Origin: Massilia solisilvae
Lineage (GTDB): Bacteria > Pseudomonadota > Gammaproteobacteria > Burkholderiales > Burkholderiaceae_D
NCBI RefSeq assembly: GCF_024753215.1
Contig: NZ_JANUGV010000002.1
Span: forward strand, 248,001 to 312,000
Length of the DNA: 64,000 nt
Direction of reading: 5' to 3'
The notes beneath the pieces were generated by a model. The model was not told the origin of the DNA. It made no database searches and saw only the letters and a program-made list of their open reading frames with translations. How positions within the stretch are numbered: the stretch's first letter is position 1; every line of letters starts with the position of its first letter. Position numbers and translations under genes: made by a program. This document shows, one piece after another, positions 15,988-27,086 of the stretch.

Positions 15988-18834
15988 ATGCCACCATACC
16001 CGCACATTCCACTTGTCCCCGATGGCGCCCCGGCCAGCCTGGCCCGCCGCGCGGCGCTGCGCGTGATGGCGGCCTCGGCCGCGCTGGCGGCAGCCGGCTG
16101 CAAGGGGCCGCCGCAGGAGCAAATCTTGCCGTATGTGCAGATGCCCGAGCAGCTGGTGCCGGGCCAGCCGCTGTTTTTCGCCACCGCCTTCGTGCGGCGC
16201 GGCCTGGCGCACGGGGTGCTGGTCGAATCGAACGAGGGCCGCCCGACCAAGGTCGAAGGCAACCGCCTGCACCCGGCCAGCCTGGGCGCCACCGATGTGT
16301 TCGCCCAGGCATCCATCCTGCAGCTGTGGGACCCGGACCGTTCGCAGGCGGTGCGCCAGGCCGGGCAGCTGTCGGGCTGGCAGGCGTTCGAGGCGGCCTT
16401 GCTGCCGGTGCGCGCGCGCTGGCAGGCCGATGGCGGGCGCGGGCTGCGCATTCTCACCGGCAGCGTCACCTCGCCCACGCTGGCGGGCCAGCTCGCCGCG
16501 CTGCTCGAGCGCTATCCGGCCGCGCGCTGGTGCCAGTGGGATCCTTTGCACGACGAAAACGGCCTGCAAGCGGCGCGGCTGGCCTTCGGCCGTCCGCTCG
16601 ACCTGTTGCTGCACTGCGAGCGCGCCGCCGCCGTCGTCAGCTTCGACGCCGACCTGTTCGGCGACTGGCCGGGCAGCATTGCGTATGCGCGCCAGTGCCT
16701 GCAGGGCCGCACCAGCGCCGACCCGCGGTTCGAGCGGCGCCTGTACGTCGTCGAGCCCAGCCCCACGCTGACCGGCGCCGCGGCCGACAACCGGCTTGCC
16801 GCGGCGCCGGCCGAGCTCGACTGGCTGGTGCGCCGCGTGGCCGCACGCTTCGGGCTGGGTGCGGCGCCGCCGGCGGCCCCGGCTGCCTCCGACCTTGCGC
16901 GCTGGGAAAGCCGGCTGGCCGCCGTGCTGGCACAGCACAGGGGCAATTCACTGGTGGTGGCGGGGGGCTGCGTGCCGGCCGGCGCGCGCGCGCTGGTGCA
17001 CGCGCTCAACGAACGGCTCGGCAATACCGGCCAGACGGTCGTGCTGGCCGAGCCTGTCGCGGCGCGTCCCGAGAGCCACCTGGCATCGATCCGCGCGCTT
17101 GCCGACGAGATGCGTGCGGGCGAGGTGGGCGCGCTGTTCATGCTTGGCGCCAACCCGGCCTATGACGCGCCCGTGGACTGCGGCTTTGGCGAAGCGCTTG
17201 CCAGGGTGCCGTTCGCGGTGCACCTTGGCCTGTACCGTGACGAAACGGCGCGCCGCTGTGCCTGGCACCTGCCGCTGGCGCACGACTACGAACGCTGGGG
17301 CGACGCGCTGGCGTTCGACGGCACGGCCAGCCTCGTGCAGCCGCTGATCGCACCGCTGTACAACGGGCGCAGCGCACACGAGCTGCTGGCGCTGGCGGGC
17401 GACGACCCCGTGCGTAACGGATACGACCTCGTGCGCCGCCACTGGCGGGCAGCCGTGCCAGGCGACTTCGACGAATTCTGGCAGCGCGGCCTGCGCCGGG
17501 GCGTGCTCGACGTGCCGGCGCGCGCGCCGGTGCGCGTGGCCGCCGTGACGCCGCTCGCAGCCCCCGAGCCGCCCGCTCCTGCCGGCCTTGCCGCCGTGTT
17601 CGCGCCCGACCTGCGTCTGGCCGACGGCGCCTTCTGCAACAACGCCTGGCTGCAGGAGCTGCCGCACCCGCTCACGCGCCTGACCTGGGACAACGCAGCG
17701 CTGCTCAGTCCCGCGACCGCCCGCAGCCTGCAGCTGCAGACCGGCGACGTGGTACGGCTGGCCGACACCGAGGGCAGGGCGCTAGAGGCGCCGGTCTGGA
17801 TCCTGCCCGGCCACGCCGACCATTGCGTGACCCTGCCGCTGGGCTACGGCCGTGACGCGGCCGGTCGCGTCGGCGATGGAGTCGGCTTCAACGCCTACCG
17901 CCTGCGTACCGGCGCGGCGGTGCTGACAGGCGCCACGCTGACCCTCACCCGCACCGGGCGCCGCCACGTGTTCGCCGTCGCGCAAGGCAGCGCGCGGATG
18001 GAGGGCCGCGACCTGGTGCGCACCGCCGCGGTCGCGCGGTTTCGCGCCAACCCGTCGTTCGCGCAGGCCGCGCCGATCGAGCGCCAGAGCGCGCAGAGCC
18101 TGTACCCGCCATACGACTACCCACGCTACCGCTGGGGCATGGCGATCGACCTGAACAGCTGTATCGGCTGCGGCGCCTGCACCATCGCCTGCCAGGCCGA
18201 GAACAACATCCCGGTGGTGGGCAAGGAGCAGGTGCAGCTCGGGCGCGCGATGCACTGGATCCGCGTGGACCGCTACTACGAAGGCCCCGCGGAACGCCCG
18301 CGCACGCTGTTCCAGCCGGTGCCGTGCATGCACTGCGAAAACGCGCCCTGCGAGGAGGTGTGCCCGGTGGGCGCGACCATGCACGACAGCGAAGGGCTCA
18401 ATGTGCAGGTGTACAACCGCTGCGTCGGCACCCGCTTTTGCTCGAACAATTGCCCGTACAAGGTGCGGCGCTTCAACTTCTTGCAATTTGCCGACAACGA
18501 GACCGAATCGCTGAAGGCCCAGCGTAACCCGGAAGTGACGGTACGCCGGCGCGGCGTGATGGAGAAGTGCAACTACTGCCTGCAGCGCATCACCCGCGGC
18601 CGCCTGGACGCCGAAGTGGAAGGCCGCAAGGCGCGCGACGGCGAGATCGTCACCGCCTGCCAGGCGGCGTGCCCGACCGCAGCCATCGTGTTCGGCGACC
18701 TCAACGACGCGGGTAGCCAGGTCAGCCGTGCCAAGGCCTCGCCGCTGGACTACCTGCTGCTGGCCGAGCTCAACACCCGGCCGCGCACGAGCTACGCGGC
18801 GCGCCTGTCCAACCCGGACCCGGAGCTCGGCTAG
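15988..18834 (+). CDS. actB: Alternative complex III iron-sulfur subunit ActB
   Basis: A 948-residue periplasmic subunit. The N-terminus has an Arg-Arg followed by a hydrophobic stretch ending in Cys (LARRAALRVMAASAALAAAG), consistent with Tat export and a lipid anchor. Residues to about 700 form a molybdopterin-oxidoreductase-like fold that in this family carries no cofactor. From about residue 720 comes a ferredoxin-like domain with four cysteine groups: CIGCGACTIAC, CMHCENAPCEEVC, CVGTRFCSNNC and CNYCLQRI...CQAACPTAA. These should bind three [4Fe-4S] clusters and one [3Fe-4S] cluster, passing electrons from ActC to the hemes. The fused layout is normal for ActB. The stop abuts the actC start. 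Confidence 0.93.
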   Translation: MPPYPHIPLVPDGAPASLARRAALRVMAASAALAAAGCKGPPQEQILPYVQMPEQLVPGQPLFFATAFVRRGLAHGVLVESNEGRPTKVEGNRLHPASLGATDVFAQASILQLWDPDRSQAVRQAGQLSGWQAFEAALLPVRARWQADGGRGLRILTGSVTSPTLAGQLAALLERYPAARWCQWDPLHDENGLQAARLAFGRPLDLLLHCERAAAVVSFDADLFGDWPGSIAYARQCLQGRTSADPRFERRLYVVEPSPTLTGAAADNRLAAAPAELDWLVRRVAARFGLGAAPPAAPAASDLARWESRLAAVLAQHRGNSLVVAGGCVPAGARALVHALNERLGNTGQTVVLAEPVAARPESHLASIRALADEMRAGEVGALFMLGANPAYDAPVDCGFGEALARVPFAVHLGLYRDETARRCAWHLPLAHDYERWGDALAFDGTASLVQPLIAPLYNGRSAHELLALAGDDPVRNGYDLVRRHWRAAVPGDFDEFWQRGLRRGVLDVPARAPVRVAAVTPLAAPEPPAPAGLAAVFAPDLRLADGAFCNNAWLQELPHPLTRLTWDNAALLSPATARSLQLQTGDVVRLADTEGRALEAPVWILPGHADHCVTLPLGYGRDAAGRVGDGVGFNAYRLRTGAAVLTGATLTLTRTGRRHVFAVAQGSARMEGRDLVRTAAVARFRANPSFAQAAPIERQSAQSLYPPYDYPRYRWGMAIDLNSCIGCGACTIACQAENNIPVVGKEQVQLGRAMHWIRVDRYYEGPAERPRTLFQPVPCMHCENAPCEEVCPVGATMHDSEGLNVQVYNRCVGTRFCSNNCPYKVRRFNFLQFADNETESLKAQRNPEVTVRRRGVMEKCNYCLQRITRGRLDAEVEGRKARDGEIVTACQAACPTAAIVFGDLNDAGSQVSRAKASPLDYLLLAELNTRPRTSYAARLSNPDPELG

Positions 18835-20223
18835 ATGGCCGCGCCTGCCGAGCAGCCACCGGTCTCCGGCCCCAGCCCGGTGCTGCGGCCCGGCTGGGGC
18901 TACGCCAGCGTGTCGGACAAGATCGCCGACATCGTGCTCACGCGCCCGGTGCACTGGCCTTGGATGACGCTGTTCCTGGCCAGCTGCGCGGGTGTGCTGG
19001 TGCTGGTGGGCGCGGTGTCGTGGCTGTTTGCCCGAGGCGTGGGCATCTGGGGCGTGGACATCCCGGTGGCATGGGGCTTTGCGATCGGCAACTTCGTCTG
19101 GTGGATCGGGATCGGCCACGCCGGCACCTTCATCTCGGCGGTGTTGCTGCTGCTGCGCCAGCGCTGGCGCACCTCGGTCAACCGCTTTGCCGAGGCCATG
19201 ACATTGTTTGCAGCCGGCATCGCCGGCCTGTTCCCGATCCTGCACCTGGGCCGTCCCTGGTTTTTCTACTGGATCGTGCCTTACCCGAGCGTGATGAACG
19301 TCTGGCCGCAATGGCGCAGCCCGCTCGTATGGGACTTTTTCGCGATCAGCACCTACCTGCTGGTGTCGCTGCTGTTCTGGTACGTGGGCCTGGTGCCGGA
19401 CCTGGCCACGCTGCGCGACCGCGCGGGCGTGGCGCCGCGCCAGCCAGTGAAGCAGTTCATCTACGGCCTGCTGGCGCTCGGCTGGCGCGGCGAGGCGCGG
19501 CACTGGGCGCGCTACGACATCGCCTACCTGCTGCTGGCCGGGCTGGCCACGCCGCTGGTGGTGTCGGTGCACACCATCGTCTCGCTCGACTTTGCTATCG
19601 GCAATACGCCCGGCTACCACTCGACGATTTTCCCGCCGTACTTTGTCGCAGGCGCACTGTTCTCCGGCTTTGCCATGGTGCTCACGCTGGCCATACCGCT
19701 GCGCCATTTCTTCAAGCTCGAAGACTTCATCACCGCGCGCCATCTGGCCAACGCCGCCAAGGTGCTGCTGGCCACCTCGCTATTGGTCAGCTACGGCTAC
19801 GCGGCCGAGATCTTCACCGCCTTTTACAGCGGCGACGAATTCGAGCGCTACATGACGGTCAACCGCTGGATCGGGCCCTATGCGCCGGTGTACTGGCCCA
19901 TGATGTGCTGCAACGTGCTGGTGCCGCAGCTGCTGTGGTTCCGGCGTGCGCGGCACAGCGTGGCGCTGCTGTTTGCGGTGAGCCTGGTGGTCAACGTGGG
20001 CATGTGGATGGAGCGCTTCCTGATCGTCGTCTCCAGCCTGCACCGCGATTTCATGCCGTCGGCCTGGGGCATGTTCTACCCGACGCTGTGGGACTGGCTC
20101 ACGCTGTTCGGTTCCATTGCGCTGTTCGTCTGGCTGTTCCTGTTGTTCGTGCGGGTGCTGCCGGTCATTTCCATTGCCGAGATGCGCGAGCTGGTGCGCG
20201 AGACGGCCAAGGGGCAGGCATGA
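18835..20223 (+). CDS. actC: Alternative complex III NrfD-like membrane subunit ActC
   Basis: A 462-residue integral membrane protein of the NrfD / PsrC family with about ten transmembrane helices. It is the expected quinol-oxidising subunit of ACIII. Typical segments: [40 protein letters not shown], and [20 protein letters not shown], the last with the conserved HTIVSxDF motif. The ATG begins directly after the actB TAG. Its stop (TGA at 20221) overlaps the actD start (ATGA), indicating translational coupling. Confidence 0.93.
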   Translation: MAAPAEQPPVSGPSPVLRPGWGYASVSDKIADIVLTRPVHWPWMTLFLASCAGVLVLVGAVSWLFARGVGIWGVDIPVAWGFAIGNFVWWIGIGHAGTFISAVLLLLRQRWRTSVNRFAEAMTLFAAGIAGLFPILHLGRPWFFYWIVPYPSVMNVWPQWRSPLVWDFFAISTYLLVSLLFWYVGLVPDLATLRDRAGVAPRQPVKQFIYGLLALGWRGEARHWARYDIAYLLLAGLATPLVVSVHTIVSLDFAIGNTPGYHSTIFPPYFVAGALFSGFAMVLTLAIPLRHFFKLEDFITARHLANAAKVLLATSLLVSYGYAAEIFTAFYSGDEFERYMTVNRWIGPYAPVYWPMMCCNVLVPQLLWFRRARHSVALLFAVSLVVNVGMWMERFLIVVSSLHRDFMPSAWGMFYPTLWDWLTLFGSIALFVWLFLLFVRVLPVISIAEMRELVRETAKGQA

Positions 20224-20750
20224 GCGCGCCCTACGGCTTGCTGGCCGAATTCGCCACCGCCGACCTGCTGCTGGAGGCGGTGCGCCGCGCGCGCGCGAAC
20301 GGCTGCCGCCAGGTCGAGGCGTATGCGCCGTTCGCGGTCGACGGGCTGGCCGAGGCGCTCGGCTTTCGCAGCCACGCGGTGCAGGCGTGGACCTTCGCCG
20401 GCGCCGTTGCCGGCGGGCTCGGCACCTACTTGTTGCAATGGTATTCGGCGGTGATCGACTACCCGCTCAACATTGGCGGGCGTCCGCTCAACAGCTGGCC
20501 CTCGTTCATTCCGCCCACTTTCGAGCTGGCCGTGCTGGGCGCGGCGTTCGCGGCAGTGCTCTCGATGCTGATCGCCAACGGATTGCCGCGCCTGGTGCAT
20601 CCCCTGTTCGGCGCGCCGGAGTTCGACCTGGCCTCGCGCAACCGCTTCTTCCTGTGCCTGCGCGCCAGCGACCCGACCTACCACGTCGGCCGCAGCAGGC
20701 AGATGCTGGACGACCTGCACCCCTTGCTGCTGCGCGAGGTGGCAGCATGA
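20220..20750 (+). CDS. actD: Alternative complex III subunit ActD (DUF3341)
   Basis: A 176-residue protein with two transmembrane helices around residues 60-80 and 100-122, separated by the typical segment [20 protein letters not shown]. The N-terminal cytoplasmic part ([20 protein letters not shown], then [12 protein letters not shown]) matches DUF3341. In purified ACIII this subunit is membrane-bound, without cofactors, and structural. Starts and stops overlap by 4 bp on both sides (actC and actE). Confidence 0.9.
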   Translation: MSAPYGLLAEFATADLLLEAVRRARANGCRQVEAYAPFAVDGLAEALGFRSHAVQAWTFAGAVAGGLGTYLLQWYSAVIDYPLNIGGRPLNSWPSFIPPTFELAVLGAAFAAVLSMLIANGLPRLVHPLFGAPEFDLASRNRFFLCLRASDPTYHVGRSRQMLDDLHPLLLREVAA

Positions 20751-21349
20751 GATGGCTCCTGTTCCTCGCGGTGCTGCTGCTGTCCGGTTGCGAGAAGGCC
20801 AGGCAGGACATGTACGACCAGCCGCGCTACAAGCCATTCGCGCCCAGCAACCTGTTCGCGGACGGCGCCTCGGCGCGCCCGCTGCCGCCGGGCACCGTGG
20901 CGCACGCGCGCGGCGCGTTTTCCGGCTCGACCGGCGGGCAGCTGGGGCAACAAGCGGCCGAGCGCGACCAGGCCGCCCAGGCCGCGCAGGCCAATCCCTA
21001 CCCGGTCACGGCGCAGCTCTTGCGTCGTGGGCAGGAGCGCTTCTCGATCTACTGCGTGCCGTGCCACAGCCCGGCGGGCGATGGCGACGGGAGGGTGGTG
21101 CGCCGTGGCTTTCCGGCGCCGCCCAGCTTTCACCAGGACCGGCTGCGCAACGCGCCGGACCGCCACTTCTTCGACGTGATCACGCATGGCTACGGCATCA
21201 TGTATCCGTACGCCGACCGCGTCGAACCGGCCGACCGCTGGGCAATCGTCGCCTACATCCGCGCGCTGCAACTGAGCCAGCACGCGAGCGTGGCGGAACT
21301 GGATGCGGCACAACGTGCGCGGCTCACGGGCGGGGAGGGCCGGCCATGA
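20747..21349 (+). CDS. actE: Alternative complex III monoheme cytochrome c subunit ActE
   Basis: A 200-residue lipoprotein: the signal peptide [15 protein letters not shown] ends in a lipobox. A single CxxCH (CVPCH, with GRVVRRGFPAPPSFH downstream) and a distal Met in HGYGIMYPYADRV mark a monoheme cytochrome c domain. The conserved N-terminal segment (DMYDQPRYKPFAPSNLFADG) is typical of ActE. It is a likely exit point for electrons toward the caa3 oxidase encoded downstream. ATGA overlaps link it to actD and actF. Confidence 0.92.
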   Translation: MRWLLFLAVLLLSGCEKARQDMYDQPRYKPFAPSNLFADGASARPLPPGTVAHARGAFSGSTGGQLGQQAAERDQAAQAAQANPYPVTAQLLRRGQERFSIYCVPCHSPAGDGDGRVVRRGFPAPPSFHQDRLRNAPDRHFFDVITHGYGIMYPYADRVEPADRWAIVAYIRALQLSQHASVAELDAAQRARLTGGEGRP

Positions 21350-22407
21350 GGGCGCGGCTGCCGTGGCTTGCCGCCGCCGTCGCGCTGCTCGTGGCCTGCG
21401 TGGTCGGCTGGCGCGCCAACCGCGCGGCGCTGCTGGCGGCATGGCTGGCCGCGTGGTGGTGCTGGAACGGCATCGTGATGGGCGCGCTGGCCCAGGTCTG
21501 GCTGCACAACCTCACCGGAGGGCGCTGGGGCGAGCCGATCCGGGCGCCGGTGCTGGCGCTGGCCCGCACGCTGTGGTTCCCGACCCTGCTGTTTGTGCCG
21601 CTGCTGGCAGTACCGCCCTGGCTGTATCCGTGGGCGCAGCACGCGGCAAGCGGCACGGCGCGCTGGGCCGGGGAATTGTCCGCGCCCGCGTTCAAGAGCG
21701 CCTGGCTGCAGCCGCTGCCGTTCGTGGTGCGCAGCGTGCTGTGGCTGGTGCTGTGGAATGTGCTCGCATGGCTGAGCGGCACCGCGCGCTTCGTGCGCTC
21801 GCAGGGCTTTGCTGCGGCTGCGCTCATCGCTTACAGCCTCACGGCCAGCATCGCCGCCGTGGACTGGATCATGTCGCTGATGCCGCTGTGGTATTCCAGC
21901 GTGTTCGGGCTGCTGGTGCTGATGGCGCAGTCCGCTGGCGGCATGGCGCTCGCAATCCTGGTGGCCGTGCGCCGGCGCGACAACGACGGCGAACTGCTCG
22001 GTGACCTCGGCAACCTGCTGCTGGCCTACGCAATGACGCTCGCCTACCTCGGCTTCATGCAGTACCTGGTCATCTGGGCCGAAAACCTGCCGCACGAGAT
22101 CATCTGGTACACCGCGCGCGCCACGCCGGGGTGGCGCACCGTTGGCTGGCTGCTGGCGCTGCTGCTGTTCGCGCTGCCGTCGGCCCTGCTGCTGTTTCGC
22201 GCGGTCAAGCGCAACCCGGCGGCGATGGCATGGGTGGCGTGGCTGGTGCTGGCCATGCTGCTGGTGCACGCGTGGTGGCTGGTGCTGCCGTCGGTGCCGG
22301 CGGCGCATGGCGACGCGCCGTGGGCCGCGCCGCTGGGGGCGCTTGCGCTGGCGGCCGTATTGGCGGGCTACTACCGGTGGCGGCCACTACCTGTGGAGGC
22401 AGCATGA
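21346..22407 (+). CDS. actF: Alternative complex III membrane subunit ActF
   Basis: A 353-residue polytopic membrane protein with about ten hydrophobic helices, Trp- and Ala-rich. It includes FAAAALIAYSLTASIAAVDW and MQYLVIWAENLPHEIIWYTA, segments characteristic of ActF, which shares the NrfD-like fold with ActC. It overlaps actE and the next gene by 4 bp each. Position and length fit the canonical actABCDEF order. Confidence 0.9.
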   Translation: MRARLPWLAAAVALLVACVVGWRANRAALLAAWLAAWWCWNGIVMGALAQVWLHNLTGGRWGEPIRAPVLALARTLWFPTLLFVPLLAVPPWLYPWAQHAASGTARWAGELSAPAFKSAWLQPLPFVVRSVLWLVLWNVLAWLSGTARFVRSQGFAAAALIAYSLTASIAAVDWIMSLMPLWYSSVFGLLVLMAQSAGGMALAILVAVRRRDNDGELLGDLGNLLLAYAMTLAYLGFMQYLVIWAENLPHEIIWYTARATPGWRTVGWLLALLLFALPSALLLFRAVKRNPAAMAWVAWLVLAMLLVHAWWLVLPSVPAAHGDAPWAAPLGALALAAVLAGYYRWRPLPVEAA

Positions 22408-22769
22408 GCGACGTCCACGACCCGGCCCTCGACCTGCGCGGCATCGCCCGTGGCGCCATCGGCATCGCGGTCATGATCGTGCTGGCCGCCACCGCCGCCT
22501 GGTTCGCCTGGACCCGCTGGACGCCGCAGGGTGCACGCGGGGACCCCAACGGGCCGCTCGACTTCAGCGTGGCCGGCGCGCGCCTGGAGAGTGCGCCGAC
22601 GGCCGACCGCAAAGCCTACTTCGACCAGAAGCAGCGCCTGCTGCATTCGTGGCAGTGGGTGGACCGGCAGGCCGGCATCGCCCGTATCCCCGTGGAGGAG
22701 GCCATGGCCGCGCTCGCGCGCCAGGATGCCGCGCGCCGGCGGGCGGCGCAGGCCGGAGGGCAGCGATGA
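22404..22769 (+). CDS. Small membrane-anchored protein between actF and SCO
   Basis: A 121-residue protein with one transmembrane helix (residues 15-37, AIGIAVMIVLAATAAWFAWT) and a periplasmic tail that contains RKAYFDQKQRLLHSWQWVDR and GIARIPVEEAMAALARQ. The pattern W.D...GI.RIP...AM is common in small proteins encoded next to caa3 or ACIII genes and has no cysteine or heme motif. It overlaps actF and the SCO gene by 4 bp each, so it is probably an accessory or assembly factor of this respiratory unit. Function unknown. Confidence 0.8.
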   Translation: MSDVHDPALDLRGIARGAIGIAVMIVLAATAAWFAWTRWTPQGARGDPNGPLDFSVAGARLESAPTADRKAYFDQKQRLLHSWQWVDRQAGIARIPVEEAMAALARQDAARRRAAQAGGQR

Positions 22770-23509
22770 GATGCGCCGTCGTGATCCTGTCCTGCCTGCT
22801 GGCCGGCGCCTGCTACGCCACCCCCGGCTGGGACCAGCATCCCGGGGCACGCCTGCCGCTGGACGTGCGCCTTGCCGGCACGGATGGCGTGGCGCCGCTT
22901 GCCCGCTACTTCGGCCCGCGGCCGGTCGTGCTGGTGCTTGGCTATTTCGCCTGCGCCAACCTGTGCAGCGCCAACCTGCAGCAAGTGCTGGCTGCCGCCA
23001 GCGCAACCGGCCTGCCGCCGGCGCGCTACCGCGTGCTCATGGTCAGCATCGACCCCGCCGAAGATCCGCAACTTGCCGCGCGCAAGCGCAGCGCCTATCG
23101 CGGCCAGCTTGCATCCACCGGCATCGCGCTCGATCTGCTGACCGGGCCCGCGCAGTCCACCGCGCCGCTCGCGCAAGCCGCCGGCTTTCGCTTCGCGCGG
23201 GATGCAGGCCGCGGCCTCATGCACCCGGCCGGGTTCCTGGTCGCCACTCCCGGCGGCGTGGTGTCGCGCTACTTCCCGCAAGCCGACGTTGCCCCGCGCG
23301 ACCTGCGCCTGGCGCTGGTGGAGGCTTCCGGCGGCGCGGTGGGCACCGTGTCGGACCGCATTGCGCTGGCATGCTCGCACTTCGACCCGGCAACCGGCCG
23401 TTACACCGGCATGGCGCTGGCGCTGGTGCGCAGCGCCGCCGTGGTTGCGCTGGCCATGCTGGCCGCCATCATCGTGCTCGCGCGCCGCAGGGCAGGGAGG
23501 CAATCGTGA
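22766..23509 (+). CDS. SCO1/SenC-family copper chaperone for cytochrome oxidase
   Basis: A 247-residue thioredoxin-fold protein with the copper-binding CxxxC (C63-A-N-L-C67) and the distal His153 in GLMHPAGF. These are the three Cu ligands of SCO proteins that load the CuA centre of subunit II. It has an N-terminal signal peptide and, unusually placed, a C-terminal transmembrane helix (VVALAMLAAIIVLARRR) that would tether it to the membrane. It lies between the Act genes and coxB, with 4-bp overlaps on both sides. Confidence 0.9.
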   Translation: MRCAVVILSCLLAGACYATPGWDQHPGARLPLDVRLAGTDGVAPLARYFGPRPVVLVLGYFACANLCSANLQQVLAAASATGLPPARYRVLMVSIDPAEDPQLAARKRSAYRGQLASTGIALDLLTGPAQSTAPLAQAAGFRFARDAGRGLMHPAGFLVATPGGVVSRYFPQADVAPRDLRLALVEASGGAVGTVSDRIALACSHFDPATGRYTGMALALVRSAAVVALAMLAAIIVLARRRAGRQS

Positions 23510-24427
23510 ACCCGCCAGTCGAGATCCTGCCCGCCGCGTCGAGCGCCGCCGGCCCGTTCGACCTGCTGATGCTGGCCCTGCTGCTGCTGTCAACGCTGAT
23601 GGCGGTGGCGCTGGCGCTGATGGTGATCGGCTTCTCGATCCGCTTTCGGGCCGGCTCGCGCGCCGAGCGGCCCGGCCCGGTGCGGCACCGGCGCGCGATC
23701 GAATACGCGTGGACCGGCATCCCGCTGCTGCTGTTCTGCGCCATTTACGCCTGGGCGGCCTACGACTACGCGCAGCTGTTCCGCCCGCCGGCCGGGGCCA
23801 TGCCCGTGTTCGTGGTGGCCAAGCAATGGATGTGGAAGCTCGAACACCGCAACGGCCGCCGCGAGATCGGCGAGCTGCACGTGCCGCTGGGCCAGCCGGT
23901 GCGGCTGGTGATGACCTCGCAGGACGTGATCCACAGCTTCTTCGTTCCCGCCTTCCGCCTGAAGCAGGACGTGGTGCCGGGCCGCTACACCACGCTCGCG
24001 TTCACTGCGACAAAGCTTGGGCGCTTCCACCTGTTCTGCGCCGAATACTGCGGCACCGAGCATTCGCTGATGCGCGGCGAGATCGTCGTCATGCGTCCCG
24101 CCGAGTTTGAACAATGGCTGCAGCAGGGGGCCGATACCCCGGGCATTGCCGCGCGGGGCTTTGCGCTGTACCGGCGCTACGGCTGCAGCGGCTGCCACGA
24201 GCCCGGCTCCAGCGTGCACGCGCCCAGCCTGGCTCACCTGGTCGGCCGCACCGTCCACCTGCAGGATGGCCGCACCCTGGTGGCGGACGAAAACTACGTG
24301 CGCGACTCGATCCTGCTGCCGCGCAAGGACATCGTCGCCGGCTACGGCCCGGACATGCCCTCTTTCGCCGGCCAGATCAGCGAGGAAGACCTGCTGGCCA
24401 TCATCGCCTACATCAGGGAGAAACCCG

Positions 24428-24438
<11 letters not shown>
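23506..24438 (+). CDS. coxB: caa3-type cytochrome c oxidase subunit II with fused cytochrome c
   Basis: Starts at GTG 23506, overlapping the SCO stop. Two N-terminal transmembrane helices (residues 18-46 and 66-87) are followed by the cupredoxin domain with CuA ligands: His143 in VIHSFFVP, then C178-x3-C182-x3-H186-x2-M189 in [14 protein letters not shown]-terminal cytochrome c domain has CSGCH (227-231) and a distal Met in GPDMPSFAG. The fused heme domain defines the caa3 type, which takes electrons directly from a membrane donor such as ACIII. Length 310 residues. It overlaps coxA by 11 bp. Confidence 0.95.
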
Positions 24439-26046
<1,608 letters not shown>

Positions 26047-26050
<4 letters not shown>

Positions 26051-26694
26051 TTCCGCAGGCGACGGCCTCGCAGCCGGTAGCGCCCGCCGCGGCAGGGGCG
26101 CACGTGGCGCGGCTGGGCATGTGGATTTTCCTTGCCACCGAGCTGATGCTGTTCGGCCCGCTGTTCCTGGCCTACCTGTACGGCCGCACCCACTTTCCCG
26201 ATGCCTTCGCCGCCGCCAGCCGCCACACCAGCTTCTGGCTTGGCACCGCCAACACGGCCGTGCTGCTGTCGAGCAGCCTGGCAATGGCGCTGGCCGTGCA
26301 CGCGCGCGAGGAACAGCGGCCGCGCGCGGCCGCGCGCCTGCTGCTGCTTGCCGCCGCCTGCGGCGTGCTGTTCCTGTTCATCAAGGGCAGCGAGTACGCG
26401 CACGACTGGCGCGAGCAGCTGTTTCCCGGCCCCGGCTTCAGCCTGCGTGGGGAAACGGGCGCCGGGATCTTCTTCTGGCTGTACTTCGCCATGACCGCGC
26501 TGCACGCGCTACACCTGGCCATCGGCATCGCCGCCACGCTCCTGTTTGCGCTCGGGCTGCGCTTGCAATGGCCCTTGGTGCAGCCGGCGCAGCGGCTCGA
26601 CGCGCTCGCCCTGTACTGGCACTTCGTCGATTCCGTCTGGATTTTCCTGTATCCGCTGCTGTACCTGGTCGGGCGCAGTGGCCCGCCGGGGTAG
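26047..26694 (+). CDS. coxC: Cytochrome c oxidase subunit III
   Basis: A 215-residue membrane protein with five predicted helices, the short bacterial form of subunit III. Family segments: [58 protein letters not shown] and [18 protein letters not shown]. It starts at GTG 26047, overlapping the coxA stop. It stabilises subunit I and supports proton uptake. Confidence 0.94.
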
Positions 26695-26696
26695 CC

Positions 26697-27074
26697 ATGC
26701 ACGAGAAGCCCGCCACACTGGTCAAGGTCTGGATCGCGCTGCTGGCATTGCTGGCGCTGTCCGCGGCCAGCGCCTGGCTGCGTCTTGGGGCCTGGAACAG
26801 CGTCGCCAACCTCGGCATCGCGGCGCTCAAGGCGCTGCTGGTCGCACTGTTCTTCATGCGGCTGGCCACGGGCGGCGCGCTGCTGCTGCGCGTGGTGGCG
26901 CTGACCGCGCTGTTCACGCTGGCCCTGCTGCTGGCCCTGTCCGGCACCGACTATGCCACCCGCGAGCTGTTCCGCGCGCCGTGGGACCAGCCGTCCGCCG
27001 CACAGGTGCAGTCGGCTGCATCCGGCGCGACAGGCAGAACTCGTTCCGGTCCCGGCGATCAGAACGAACCCTGA
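26697..27074 (+). CDS. Cytochrome c oxidase subunit IV-like protein
   Basis: A 125-residue protein with three short hydrophobic helices (VWIALLALLALSAASAWL, ALKALLVALFFMRLA, and ALTALFTLALLLALSG ending GTDYATRE). The pattern KALLVALFFM...GTDYxTR is typical of the prokaryotic subunit IV (COX4-like) found in caa3 and bo3 operons. The tail after residue 95 is polar and probably disordered. It begins 2 bp after coxC, and the next gene follows after only 12 bp. Confidence 0.85.
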   Translation: MHEKPATLVKVWIALLALLALSAASAWLRLGAWNSVANLGIAALKALLVALFFMRLATGGALLLRVVALTALFTLALLLALSGTDYATRELFRAPWDQPSAAQVQSAASGATGRTRSGPGDQNEP

Positions 27075-27086
27075 CCCCGTAAGACC

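Noticed and set aside
17782..19743. 653-codon minus-strand open frame opposite actB/actC.
   Set aside because: Composition typical of the complement of high-GC coding sequence; the plus strand carries clear Fe-S and NrfD-like motifs.
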